DNA of 51,309 nt from an uncultured Flavobacteriaceae bacterium (GTDB taxonomy: Bacteria > Bacteroidota > Bacteroidia > Flavobacteriales > Flavobacteriaceae): positions 1 through 51,309 of the forward strand of contig CALDUF010000068.1 in assembly GCA_937923515.1 (NCBI GenBank). The letters are read 5' to 3'. A model generated the notes under the pieces. The model saw only the letters and a list, made by a program, of their open reading frames with translations. It made no database searches and was not told where the DNA came from. The position numbers and the translations under genes are program-made. Positions 45,301 to 51,309 of the stretch are shown here, one piece after another; the first letter of the stretch is position 1; the number at the start of each line of letters is the position of its first letter.

Positions 45301-45620
45301 CTATTTTTCTAACGTCTATAACAACAGTGGCAGGCTTAGCACCATTAATTTTTGAAGAAAGCAGGCAAGCACAGTTTTTAATACCTATGGCGGTATCCAT
45401 AGCTTATGGTATTGGGTTTGCCACAGTTTTAACACTAATAGTTTTACCTATTTTTTTAGCATTTAGCAATAGTGTAAAAACTACAGCCAAATGGTTATGG
45501 ACCAATAAGCCAGTAACCAAAGAAGAGGTAGAACGTGTTGTGAAAGCTAGGGCTTATGAAAAGCGACAAGAAGAACAGATGCTTTTAAAGCATAACGATG
45601 TAGCGACAGATGAAATATAG
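42357..45620 (+). CDS. RND efflux transporter permease
   Basis: This 1087-residue inner-membrane pump of the AcrB/HAE family has twelve helices and two large periplasmic loops. Characteristic parts are the first helix followed by SSFFPLVDSKIISINVTYPGASPQEIEE, the helix-4 motif GILVDDGIVIAENIY with the proton-relay aspartates, and the second-half equivalent GIMVNDGLVLIGKFN. The substrate is unknown; the FFP-VDS start fits drug or solvent efflux rather than heavy metals. It lies between the adaptor and TolC genes, and its end overlaps the longest possible TolC frame. Confidence 0.95.
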   Translation: MRKLIAYFIKHSVAVNVVVIAFFVFGAVGALKLKSSFFPLVDSKIISINVTYPGASPQEIEEGIVLKIEDNLKGLNGVERVTSTSRENSGSITVEIEKGKDVDFMLLEVKNAVDRVPSFPVGMEPLIVAKQEALRPTITFAISGENVPLVTLKQIGRQVENDLRGIEGISQVSISGYPEEEIEIAISEANLLAYNLSFAEVAQAVNASSLITTGGTIKTNADEYLIRANSRSYYADALSNLIVKADASGRIISLKDVATVRDQFSETPNASYFDGNLSINVTITSTNTEDLISSSEKTKAYIAEFNQKYDNIQLDVVRDLSITLVQRKALLAENAIVGMLLVLVFLSLFLNTRLAFWVAFGLPVAFLGMFMFAGYFNVTINVLSLFGMIIVIGILVDDGIVIAENIYQQYEKGKTPEQAAVDGVMEVLPAIISAILTTILAFGIFLFLDGRIGEFFGEVSVVVILTLVVSLVEALIILPAHLAHSKALRKQNNTPKQGLAGVFQKGFSKLRYINTLGDNIMVWLRDKLYSPVLKFALNHKFLTFSFFIVFFILTRASFMGGIIRGAFFPQIASDRVSITLNMPKGTNEKITDSIISFIEEKAKEVTKEINDEYIGADSDTYLVENMIRNIGPGSSTASLAINLLPGEERPNAITSGLVTNRIRESVGPVFGVESLVYGSGGNFGGSPVSVSLLGNDIAELKAVKAELKQNLENNILLKDVTDNDPAGIKEIRLALNESAFALGLDLRTVMTQVRSAFFGAQVQRFQRGQDEIRVWVRYNKEGRSSIKNLDNMRIVAPNGQRVPLKEIASYSIARGDVAINHLEGRREIQVSADIKNPKKTSATDIMAEIKDDIMPEILSKYPTVSPSYEGQNRERIKLMNSLTPVGLTVLALIYIVIAFTFRSYSQPLLLLLLIPFSLPAVAWGHWIHDFPVNILSLLGIIALIGIMVNDGLVLIGKFNSNLEQGLPFDKALYEAGRARFRAIFLTSITTVAGLAPLIFEESRQAQFLIPMAVSIAYGIGFATVLTLIVLPIFLAFSNSVKTTAKWLWTNKPVTKEEVERVVKARAYEKRQEEQMLLKHNDVATDEI

Positions 45621-45645
45621 TTTCTGCTTAAAAAATATTAGCGTA

Positions 45646-46965
45646 ATGCATAGTAAAATTTATATCATATTATTTTGTTTTATTCCATACATTCATGCCA
45701 ATGCTCAAGAGTTATTAACAACAGAAAAAGCTATGGCACTAGCTTTAGAGCACAACTATGGTATAAAAATTGCAAAAAACACTATTGAAGTAGCTCAAAA
45801 TAATAAGGGCCTCTTAAATTCTGGCTATTTGCCAAGCCTAACAGGAAATGCTGGTGCCTCTATAGATAGACAAGATGCTGAGGGGCAACTTGCAAATGGC
45901 GATGTGAGAACCGCTGAAGGTGCTGAAACTCGCAGATACAACGCATCAATAAATTTAAATTATACTTTGTTTGACGGTTTAGGCCGCTTGTACAATTATA
46001 AACGACTTAAAGAGCAATACCAATTATCTGAATTAGAAGCGAGACAAACTATTGAAAATACGTTGTTACAGTTATTTACAATTTATTACAGTGTAGCACA
46101 GTTATCTGATAATAAAGCAATACTAGAACAAGCCATTGCTATAAGTAAAGAGCGCTTAACAAGATCAAAATATCAATTTGATTATGGGCAGAATACAAAA
46201 CTAGATGTTTTAAATGCAGAAGTAGATATTAATAACGATAGTATCACTTTAATCAATAATAAGCAACAACTAAAACTCACAAAGCGCGACTTAAATGTGG
46301 TTTTAGGAAATACATTGCCTAGTAATTATGATATTGATAAGGATATTGAATTTTTAATTCAATTGAACAAGGATGAGTTGTTAGAAAAAACAAAGGCCAA
46401 TAATGTCATCTTACGTCAAGCTGAAAAGAGTATTGGTATCAGTAAATTTAATATCAAAACAAATAAAGCACAATTGTTACCAACCATAGGTTTAGTAGGA
46501 TCGTATGGTTGGAACGAATCTACAAATAATAGTCCCTTGGCATTTGTAATTCAAAATACAAATTCGGGTATATCGGGTGGTTTAAACTTAACATGGAATT
46601 TATTTGATGGTGGGGCAACAATAACCAGAGTGAAAAATGCACAAATTACGCTTGAAAATCAAAAACTACAACAAGAACAACTTAAAATAGATATTGAGCG
46701 AAATTTTAATAATGCTTGGGATGATTATCAAAACAAGTTAACTATTTATCGCGTGCAAGAAAATAACATAGTAACCTCACAAAATAATTTTGACCGAACT
46801 GAAGAGAAATTTAAGCTAGGGCAAACCACCTCAATAGAATTTAGGCAAGCACAACTTAACCTATTAAATGCCGAATTGAGTAAAAACCAAGCAAAATATC
46901 AAGCTAAAGTTGCTGAGTTGGAAGTGTTAAGATTAAGTGGTGAATTACTAAATATCGATATATAA
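45646..46965 (+). CDS. TolC-family outer-membrane efflux protein
   Basis: This roughly 439-residue outer-membrane channel completes the tripartite pump. The start at ATG 45646 gives a clean signal peptide (IYIILFCFIPYIHANAQ); an earlier ATG at 45610 would add 12 residues before the signal and overlap the pump gene. TolC features are the two repeats of long helices with strands: TTEKAMALALEHNYGIKIAKNTIEVAQNN, SINLNYTLFDGLGR, and NLTWNLFDGGATITRVKNAQ, with Gln/Asn-rich coiled helices after each. The gene ends with VAELEVLRLSGELLNI, typical for the family. Confidence 0.93.
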   Translation: MHSKIYIILFCFIPYIHANAQELLTTEKAMALALEHNYGIKIAKNTIEVAQNNKGLLNSGYLPSLTGNAGASIDRQDAEGQLANGDVRTAEGAETRRYNASINLNYTLFDGLGRLYNYKRLKEQYQLSELEARQTIENTLLQLFTIYYSVAQLSDNKAILEQAIAISKERLTRSKYQFDYGQNTKLDVLNAEVDINNDSITLINNKQQLKLTKRDLNVVLGNTLPSNYDIDKDIEFLIQLNKDELLEKTKANNVILRQAEKSIGISKFNIKTNKAQLLPTIGLVGSYGWNESTNNSPLAFVIQNTNSGISGGLNLTWNLFDGGATITRVKNAQITLENQKLQQEQLKIDIERNFNNAWDDYQNKLTIYRVQENNIVTSQNNFDRTEEKFKLGQTTSIEFRQAQLNLLNAELSKNQAKYQAKVAELEVLRLSGELLNIDI

Positions 46966-47069
46966 CACCTGTAAATGTTAAAATTTAATGTATTTTGTCG
47001 ATAAAAATAGTTTTTAGACCGATTTAATACTACTTTCGTTTAAGAAATTAGTCCTAAATCAACCTAAAA

Positions 47070-47897
47070 ATGAAAAATTTAAAATACACAGTTTTAGCTT
47101 TTTTAATATCATTTGCAGCTTTTGCAAATATTTCCAACAGCGAAAAAGAGGCATTAATAGCATTGTATGATAGCACAAACGGCGCCGAGTGGAATTCTAC
47201 TTGGGATACATCAGCTGCTATTGATACGTGGTATGGTGTTAAAATTGATAACAACCAAGTTGTTGAAATTAATTTACCATTTAACAATTTAAAAGGAGAA
47301 TTACCTTCAGAAATTGTAAACCTACAAGCATTAAAGAAATTAAACTTAGGCTTTAACGGTTTAACAGGTAACGTTCCAGAGTTTTTAGCTGAACTACAAA
47401 ACTTAGAAACCTTAGAATTATTTATGAATAAATTTGAAGGTGAAATACCATCAGCTTTAGGAAACCTTAAGAATTTAAAATCTTTAAAATTATATAGTAA
47501 CATGTTATCTGGTGATATTCCATTATCATTAATGGAGTTAACAAACTTAGAAGAGCTTTTAATAGGAAGTAACTACATAACTGGAAGCATACCAACTGAA
47601 ATTCAAGCATTAAAAAAGTTAAAGAAATTTAGTGTAATGGATAATAAAATGGATGGTGAAATTCCAGTAGAGATGGCACAATTAACAGAATTGGAAGAAC
47701 TATTATTATCAACAAATAGCTTTACTGGTGATGTACCGATAGAGTTTATTAACTTAACCAAATTAAATACTATAATGGTTAGCGATAATAAATTGAATAA
47801 AGAATATATTAGTGTATCTGGTAAAAACCCACCTACTTTAATGTTAATAGAATCTGGAGCAAATGCTACAGCTGTAATGGATATTGAAAAAGAATAA
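47070..47897 (+). CDS. Secreted leucine-rich repeat protein
   Basis: This 275-residue protein has a signal peptide (TVLAFLISFAAFAN) and an N-terminal cap (EKEALIALYDSTNGAEWNSTWD) followed by about seven plant-type repeats of the form LxxLxxLxLxxNxLxGxIPxxL, for example LQNLETLELFMNKFEGEIP and LTNLEELLIGSNYITGSIP. Such proteins usually mediate binding to other proteins or surfaces. There is no type IX C-terminal sorting domain, so the final location is uncertain. A TACTTTCG box at 47031-47038 may be its promoter (one mismatch). A strong palindromic terminator follows. Confidence 0.88.
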   Translation: MKNLKYTVLAFLISFAAFANISNSEKEALIALYDSTNGAEWNSTWDTSAAIDTWYGVKIDNNQVVEINLPFNNLKGELPSEIVNLQALKKLNLGFNGLTGNVPEFLAELQNLETLELFMNKFEGEIPSALGNLKNLKSLKLYSNMLSGDIPLSLMELTNLEELLIGSNYITGSIPTEIQALKKLKKFSVMDNKMDGEIPVEMAQLTELEELLLSTNSFTGDVPIEFINLTKLNTIMVSDNKLNKEYISVSGKNPPTLMLIESGANATAVMDIEKE

Positions 47898-47932
47898 TTT
47901 TACAGAGTAATTTTATAAATTAGTTAATGTTT

Positions 47933-47963
47933 AAAAAAGATACACAATTGTGTATCTTTTTTT
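47933..47963. terminator. Palindromic terminator after the LRR gene
   Basis: The arms AAAAAAGATACACAA (47933-47947) and TTGTGTATCTTTTTT (47948-47962) are fully complementary and end in a T-run. It can act in both directions. Confidence 0.85.
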
Positions 47964-47974
47964 ATTTTTATGGT

Positions 47975-48157
47975 ATGGTTGAACATTATTTTACGTGCCC
48001 TTACTGTTGGGAAAACATTTCTATGTTACTAGATAGTTCTGTTTCAAAACAGTCTTATGTTGAAGATTGTGAAGTGTGCTGTAACCCCATTCAAGTTACT
48101 TCTGAATTTATGGATACAGAATTAATTGCATTTCAGGTAGATAGTATAGAGCAATAA
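47975..48157 (+). CDS. CPXCG motif-containing cysteine-rich protein
   Basis: This 60-residue protein has the family start MVEHYFTCPYCWENISML and a second cysteine pair (CEVCCNPIQV), forming a zinc ribbon-like site. The usual CPXCG first motif is CPYCW here. The function of the family is unknown. An open frame extends back to ATG 47927, but it would read straight through the terminator hairpin (47933-47963), so ATG 47975, which matches the family start, is preferred. It is followed by the tRNA promoter. Confidence 0.88.
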   Translation: MVEHYFTCPYCWENISMLLDSSVSKQSYVEDCEVCCNPIQVTSEFMDTELIAFQVDSIEQ

Positions 48158-48175
48158 TATTTTATAATTTTATTC

Positions 48176-48206
48176 TTGTAGAAACCTAAAAAGGATTGTA
48201 TATTTG
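48176..48206 (+). promoter_or_regulatory. Promoter of the initiator tRNA gene
   Basis: TTG (48176-48178), 20 bases, then a perfect TATATTTG (48199-48206): the cleanest full match to the Bacteroidota housekeeping promoter in this window. The transcript would have a leader of about 85 bases before the tRNA. Confidence 0.75.
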
Positions 48207-48297
48207 CAGTCCGAAATAATTTGGTCGGCATTATGAACCGAAAGCTAATCTTCAAAGTATTTAGAAAGTAGCTAAGTAAATTATTTCAGCATTACAT

Positions 48298-48370
<73 letters not shown>

Positions 48371-48374
48371 CTAA

Positions 48375-48404
48375 AAAAGCCCTTTGATACTTCAAAGGGC
48401 TTTT
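48375..48404 (+). terminator. Intrinsic terminator after the tRNA
   Basis: GCCCTTTGA (48379-48387) and TCAAAGGGC (48392-48400) form a nine-pair stem with loop TACT, extended by flanking A and T tracts and followed by a T-rich run. Confidence 0.9.
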
Positions 48405-48481
48405 CTTTTTCATGTAAGTATTCGTAGTATATATCATTTATTCCAAACCACACTATAAAATCTATGTGGAATTTACCAAAT

Positions 48482-49074
48482 TTATAAGGCGCTAAGGTTT
48501 TGTTTACTAGGAAAAAACATAAGAAGTAAAAGCTCGAGCTTGTCTCCTAGTTTATCCCTAAGTTTATTATAAGCTATGGTTATTTGTACTTCTACGGTTT
48601 TAATAGAAATATTTAGATATTCTGATATCTCTACATTGGTAAGACCTTCTTTTTTACTCAAAGAAAAAATTTGTTTGCATTTAGGAGGTAATTTATCTAT
48701 CTCTTTATTTATTAAATTAACTAGTTTTTCTAAGTTTTTTTCATCTGTTTTTTCAACCTCTTCATATAGAAACTCATAATATTTCATTTGCAAAATCATT
48801 GTTGCTTTATCTTTCTTATAGGTGTTTACAAATTCATTGTAGATAGATTTATATAGAAAACTTTGAATTGAGTATTTGCTGTTTAATGATTTTCGAGATT
48901 GCCAGGTTTTATAAGTACGTTCTGTACAATGTCTTGAGCTTGAGCATGATTATCTATTAACGATATGGCATAAGCATAAAGCTTTCTATGATATTTATCT
49001 AATAAATACATATAGGCTTCTTCCTTACCTTTTTTTAAAGACTCAATTAAAACCGCGTTATCTGAGAAATCCAT
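48482..49074 (-). pseudogene. FecI-like ECF sigma-70 factor split by a one-base frameshift
   Basis: The N-terminal frame (49074 down) encodes MDFSDNAVLIESLKKGKEEAYMYLLDKYHRKLY... with the region-2 stretch AQDIVQNVLIK, then runs into a stop at 48883. Reading minus one base from the AAAA tract at 48910-48907 continues as KTWQSRKSLNSKYSIQSFLYKSIY, exactly what follows in this family, and joins without stop to MILQMKYYEFLYEEVE and region 4 (LPPKCKQIFSLSKKEGLTNVEISEYLNISIKTVE), ending at 48482. The intact product would be about 197 residues. One missing A explains everything. It could be a real mutation, a sequencing error or, less likely, programmed frameshifting at AAA. It diverges from a FecR gene, its usual partner. 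Confidence 0.85.
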
Positions 49075-49095
49075 GTATTAACAAATTATGATTTT

Positions 49096-49103
49096 CAAAC
49101 GTA
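49096..49103 (-). promoter_or_regulatory. TACGTTTG promoter box for the sigma factor gene
   Basis: A perfect TAnnTTTG match on the minus strand, 21 bases before the sigma factor start at 49074. The rest of the divergent gap (to 49219) is AT-rich, with a T-run followed by AGGGGTATAG around 49165-49181 on the plus strand, upstream of fecR. Confidence 0.5.
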
Positions 49104-49219
49104 CTAATTTATTATGAATTAAAAAAAAATAGCTTAAAAATGAGAATTTTATAAAAAAAGCTAATTTTTTTTAGGGGTATAGTAAATCTGCTTTGTATTA
49201 TATAAAATGACATTTGTGA

Positions 49220-50383
49220 ATGCCTAACTCTGAAATACAAAAATATCTTATAAAGTTTTTAAATAATTCTGCTAATAAAGAAGAGTTAGATATGCTTAAT
49301 GTTTGGGTGCAAAACCCATTGAATGAAAAACTTTTTAGGGATTTAATAAAAACCCATTACGTAATAACACTTGGAATGAACACCCCAGACTCTAAAGAAA
49401 TAAAAGAACGATTACTTAGAGAGATTAGAAAGGAAAAAAGCGTTCTTTATCGTCTTCAACAAAAATCGATATTAAAATATGCTGCGGTAGCTGTTGTTTT
49501 TTTAGGAATAGGTTACTTTTTTCAAGCTAGTTTTTTAAATAATACTGTAGAACCATTAATAACGCCTTCAGAAGAAGCAATAACATTACAATTAGAAAAT
49601 GGAGATGTGCAAATTATCTCTCCCGACGGACAAACACAGTTGGTAGATGCTAAAGGTAAAGTAGTTGGTACGCAAAAAGGAACACAACTTGTGTATACTA
49701 ACGAAGTTGAAAACAAAACTCTTGTTTACAATACAATTACAATACCTTACGGTAAGACGTTTGAAATAACACTCTCTGATAAAACAATAGTATATCTTAA
49801 TTCTGGAACTTCTTTAAGATATCCAGTACAATTTATTGATGGTAAGCAGCGTCAGGTATTTTTAAAAGGAGAAGCCTATTTTGATGTGGCTAAAGATAAA
49901 AACAATCCATTTGTTGTAAATGCTCAGGAACTTGATATTCAGGTGGTAGGGACAGAGTTTAATGTTATAGCATACCCAGAAGACCAAGAAACCGATGTGG
50001 TTTTAATAGAAGGTTCTGTTGGTTTGACTGAAAGTGGGCAGCCTGTAAACACTACGCCATCAACGCTTTTAAAGCCTGGTTTTAAAGGTAGTTTTGATAA
50101 AGAACAGAAAACTATAAATACAAGTAAAGTAAATACATCGCTCTATACTTCTTGGATGGACGGTAATATTGTGTTTAGAAACGAGCCTTTTGATAATATA
50201 GTAAAACGTCTAGAAAGGCAGTATAATACTACGATAATAAACAATAACAAGTCGTTATCTAATGAAAAGTTTAATGCAACTATTGAAGTTAAGAAAGAAA
50301 CTTTAGAGGATGTTTTAAATTATTTCAATAAGGTACATAACATACAATACCAAATAATTAATAACAAAGTAGTAATTAACTAA
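49220..50383 (+). CDS. FecR-family anti-sigma factor
   Basis: This 387-residue single-pass inner-membrane regulator binds an ECF sigma factor in the cytoplasm and receives a signal from a TonB-dependent transporter in the periplasm. The N-terminal 75 residues are the cytoplasmic part; one helix follows (ILKYAAVAVVFLGIGYFF). The FecR domain is periplasmic: TIPYGKTFEITLSDKTIVYLNSGTSLRYP, QVFLKGEAYFDVAKDKNNPF and IQVVGTEFNVIAYPED. A DUF4974-type domain with STN-like pattern ends the protein (VFRNEPFDNIVKRLERQYN, LEDVLNYFNKVHNIQY). It is divergent from the broken sigma factor and upstream of the SusC gene. Confidence 0.94.
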   Translation: MPNSEIQKYLIKFLNNSANKEELDMLNVWVQNPLNEKLFRDLIKTHYVITLGMNTPDSKEIKERLLREIRKEKSVLYRLQQKSILKYAAVAVVFLGIGYFFQASFLNNTVEPLITPSEEAITLQLENGDVQIISPDGQTQLVDAKGKVVGTQKGTQLVYTNEVENKTLVYNTITIPYGKTFEITLSDKTIVYLNSGTSLRYPVQFIDGKQRQVFLKGEAYFDVAKDKNNPFVVNAQELDIQVVGTEFNVIAYPEDQETDVVLIEGSVGLTESGQPVNTTPSTLLKPGFKGSFDKEQKTINTSKVNTSLYTSWMDGNIVFRNEPFDNIVKRLERQYNTTIINNNKSLSNEKFNATIEVKKETLEDVLNYFNKVHNIQYQIINNKVVIN

Positions 50384-50451
50384 AACTATATATAAATGAC
50401 ATGAAAAATTACGTAATGTAAATGATCTTCTCTTGGTAAAAGAGCAAAAAA

Positions 50452-50481
50452 AATCGGAAAATGCTGGAACATTTCCCGATT
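50452..50481 (+). other. Hairpin in the leader of the SusC gene
   Basis: AATCGG (50452-50457) pairs with CCGATT (50476-50481) and AAATG (50459-50463) with CATTT (50470-50474), with one A-C mismatch between and loop CTGGAA. There is no T-run after it. It lies 49 bases before the start codon and may be a 5' UTR structure or a processing site after fecR. Confidence 0.55.
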
Positions 50482-50530
50482 CAAGCGTGATCAATTAAAT
50501 TAAATTAAACACTTCTAACACCACAAAATT

Positions 50531-51309
50531 ATGAAAAAAGTATTTAATCTCAGCGTTTTATCGCTTGGGATTCCAAAATTTGACTTAAAAATGAAATTAT
50601 CCTTTCTTTTTCTGTTTGCAATGGTATTCGCTTTACAAGCAAATACGTCGTATTCGCAAACAACAAAGATTACTTTGAAGATGGAGAATGTAAGGGTTTC
50701 AGATGTAATTGATAAAATTGAATTAGAGACTGAATTCAAATTTTTATTCAACACGAAAGTTATCGATTTAAATAGAATGGTTTCTATTAACTACAGAAAA
50801 CAAACTATCGATAAGATTTTATTCAATTTATTTAATGGTACAGATACCGATTTTGAAATAGACAATCGTAAAGTTCTATTGTTTAAAAGACAAAAAATTG
50901 GTGAGGTTCCAACAACTACAATTCAAGAAGAAGTACAGACTATTATTAATGGTACTGTAAAAGATTTAGGTGGTGTACCACTACCTGGAGCAAATATTGT
51001 AGAAAAAGGTACTACTAATGGTGCACAAACTGACTTTGATGGTAATTTTTCTTTAGAACCACAAGGTGAAAACCCAGTTTTAGTGATTTCTTATGTAGGT
51101 TTTGCTACACAAGAGATTGTTGTAGGTGGCCAAACTAATTTAAACATTGTGTTACAAGAGGATGCTGCTGGCTTAGAGGAAGTTGTTCTTATTGGATATG
51201 CTTCTGTAGCTAAAAGAGATGTTACAGGTTCAGTATCTACAGTAAAAGCAGAATCATTTAACCAAGGTGTAGTAACTTCTCCAGAATTATTAGTGCAAGG
51301 TAAATCTCC
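50531..51309 (+). CDS. SusC/RagA-type TonB-dependent outer-membrane transporter (5' part, partial)
   Basis: The frame stays open from ATG 50531 to the window edge (259 codons). After a signal peptide (LSFLFLFAMVFALQANTSYSQ) comes an STN domain (TKITLKMENVRVSDVIDKIE, FKFLFNTKVI, VLLFKR), the module that contacts FecR. A carboxypeptidase-like CarboxypepD_reg domain follows (INGTVKDLGGVPLPGANIVEKGTTNGAQTDFDGNFSL), then the plug start LEEVVLIGYASVAKRDVTGSVSTV. SusC proteins import oligosaccharides or peptides, usually with a SusD lipoprotein encoded next, outside this window. The STN domain fits control by the adjacent FecI/FecR pair. Confidence 0.94.
   Translation, partial: MKKVFNLSVLSLGIPKFDLKMKLSFLFLFAMVFALQANTSYSQTTKITLKMENVRVSDVIDKIELETEFKFLFNTKVIDLNRMVSINYRKQTIDKILFNLFNGTDTDFEIDNRKVLLFKRQKIGEVPTTTIQEEVQTIINGTVKDLGGVPLPGANIVEKGTTNGAQTDFDGNFSLEPQGENPVLVISYVGFATQEIVVGGQTNLNIVLQEDAAGLEEVVLIGYASVAKRDVTGSVSTVKAESFNQGVVTSPELLVQGKS

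Noticed and set aside
47927-47974. N-terminal extension of the CPXCG protein
   Set aside because: It would be translated through the palindromic terminator of the LRR gene and does not match the family start.
48233-48271. Twelve-codon open frame (MNRKLIFKVFRK) in the tRNA leader
   Set aside because: Too short to support, and it lies inside a tRNA transcript leader with no similarity to any known leader peptide.

Overview
This is a low-GC chromosomal segment from a member of the Bacteroidota, almost certainly family Flavobacteriaceae. The main evidence is a complete gldKLMN cluster (core of the type IX secretion and gliding machinery), mevalonate-pathway genes, a FecI/FecR/SusC-type nutrient-uptake locus, TAnnTTTG-type promoters, and many short-spaced or overlapping genes. 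I see no insertion sequence, phage gene, integrase or CRISPR array, and most of the window looks like core chromosome.

Layout. (1) 1-8.3 kb: the tail of an unidentified gene, a divergent MsrA, an alpha/beta hydrolase-OsmC fusion and an aldo/keto reductase. A very large outer-membrane phosphoesterase-barrel fusion follows, then a DUF2254 membrane protein and thioredoxin. (2) 8.3-12.9 kb: a lipoprotein on the minus strand, then a tight run of acyl-CoA thioesterase, glycerophosphodiesterase, HI0933-type flavoprotein, DUF4174 and DUF1697 genes. (3) 12.9-18.2 kb: isoprenoid genes (diphosphomevalonate decarboxylase, mevalonate kinase-like GHMP kinase, UbiA-type prenyltransferase), a nitrilase, a pseudouridine synthase-like protein and DUF2200. 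(4) 18.3-25.4 kb, minus strand: miaB, a sigma-54 activator, lptE, a TPR protein and secG end at a terminator; groES-groEL follows under its own control region. (5) 25.6-32.7 kb: an orphan lipoprotein, two tandem paralogous membrane proteins, an LpxR-like lipid A deacylase, topoisomerase I and an arginase-fold protein. (6) 32.8-37.5 kb: gldK, gldL, gldM, gldN. (7) 37.6-48.4 kb: a DAO-type flavoprotein, DUF983, an ABC-F ATPase, a three-gene RND efflux system, a leucine-rich repeat protein, a CPXCG protein and initiator tRNA-Met. (8) 48.4 kb to the end: an ECF sigma factor broken by a one-base frameshift, a divergent FecR anti-sigma factor, and the start of a SusC-type TonB-dependent transporter that runs off the window.

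The items most worth a second look are: the 1235-residue lipoprotein that joins a calcineurin-type phosphoesterase, a segment with a GDWDRH kinase-like motif and an Omp85-type barrel; a sigma-54-like promoter next to a perfect 16-bp palindrome in front of groESL, with a sigma-54 activator gene in the adjacent operon; an arginase-fold protein lacking most manganese ligands; a pseudouridine synthase with Gly in place of the catalytic Asp; inverted repeats in all three gaps of gldKLMN; and the frameshifted sigma factor. All functional calls come from reading motifs by eye; no database search was run.
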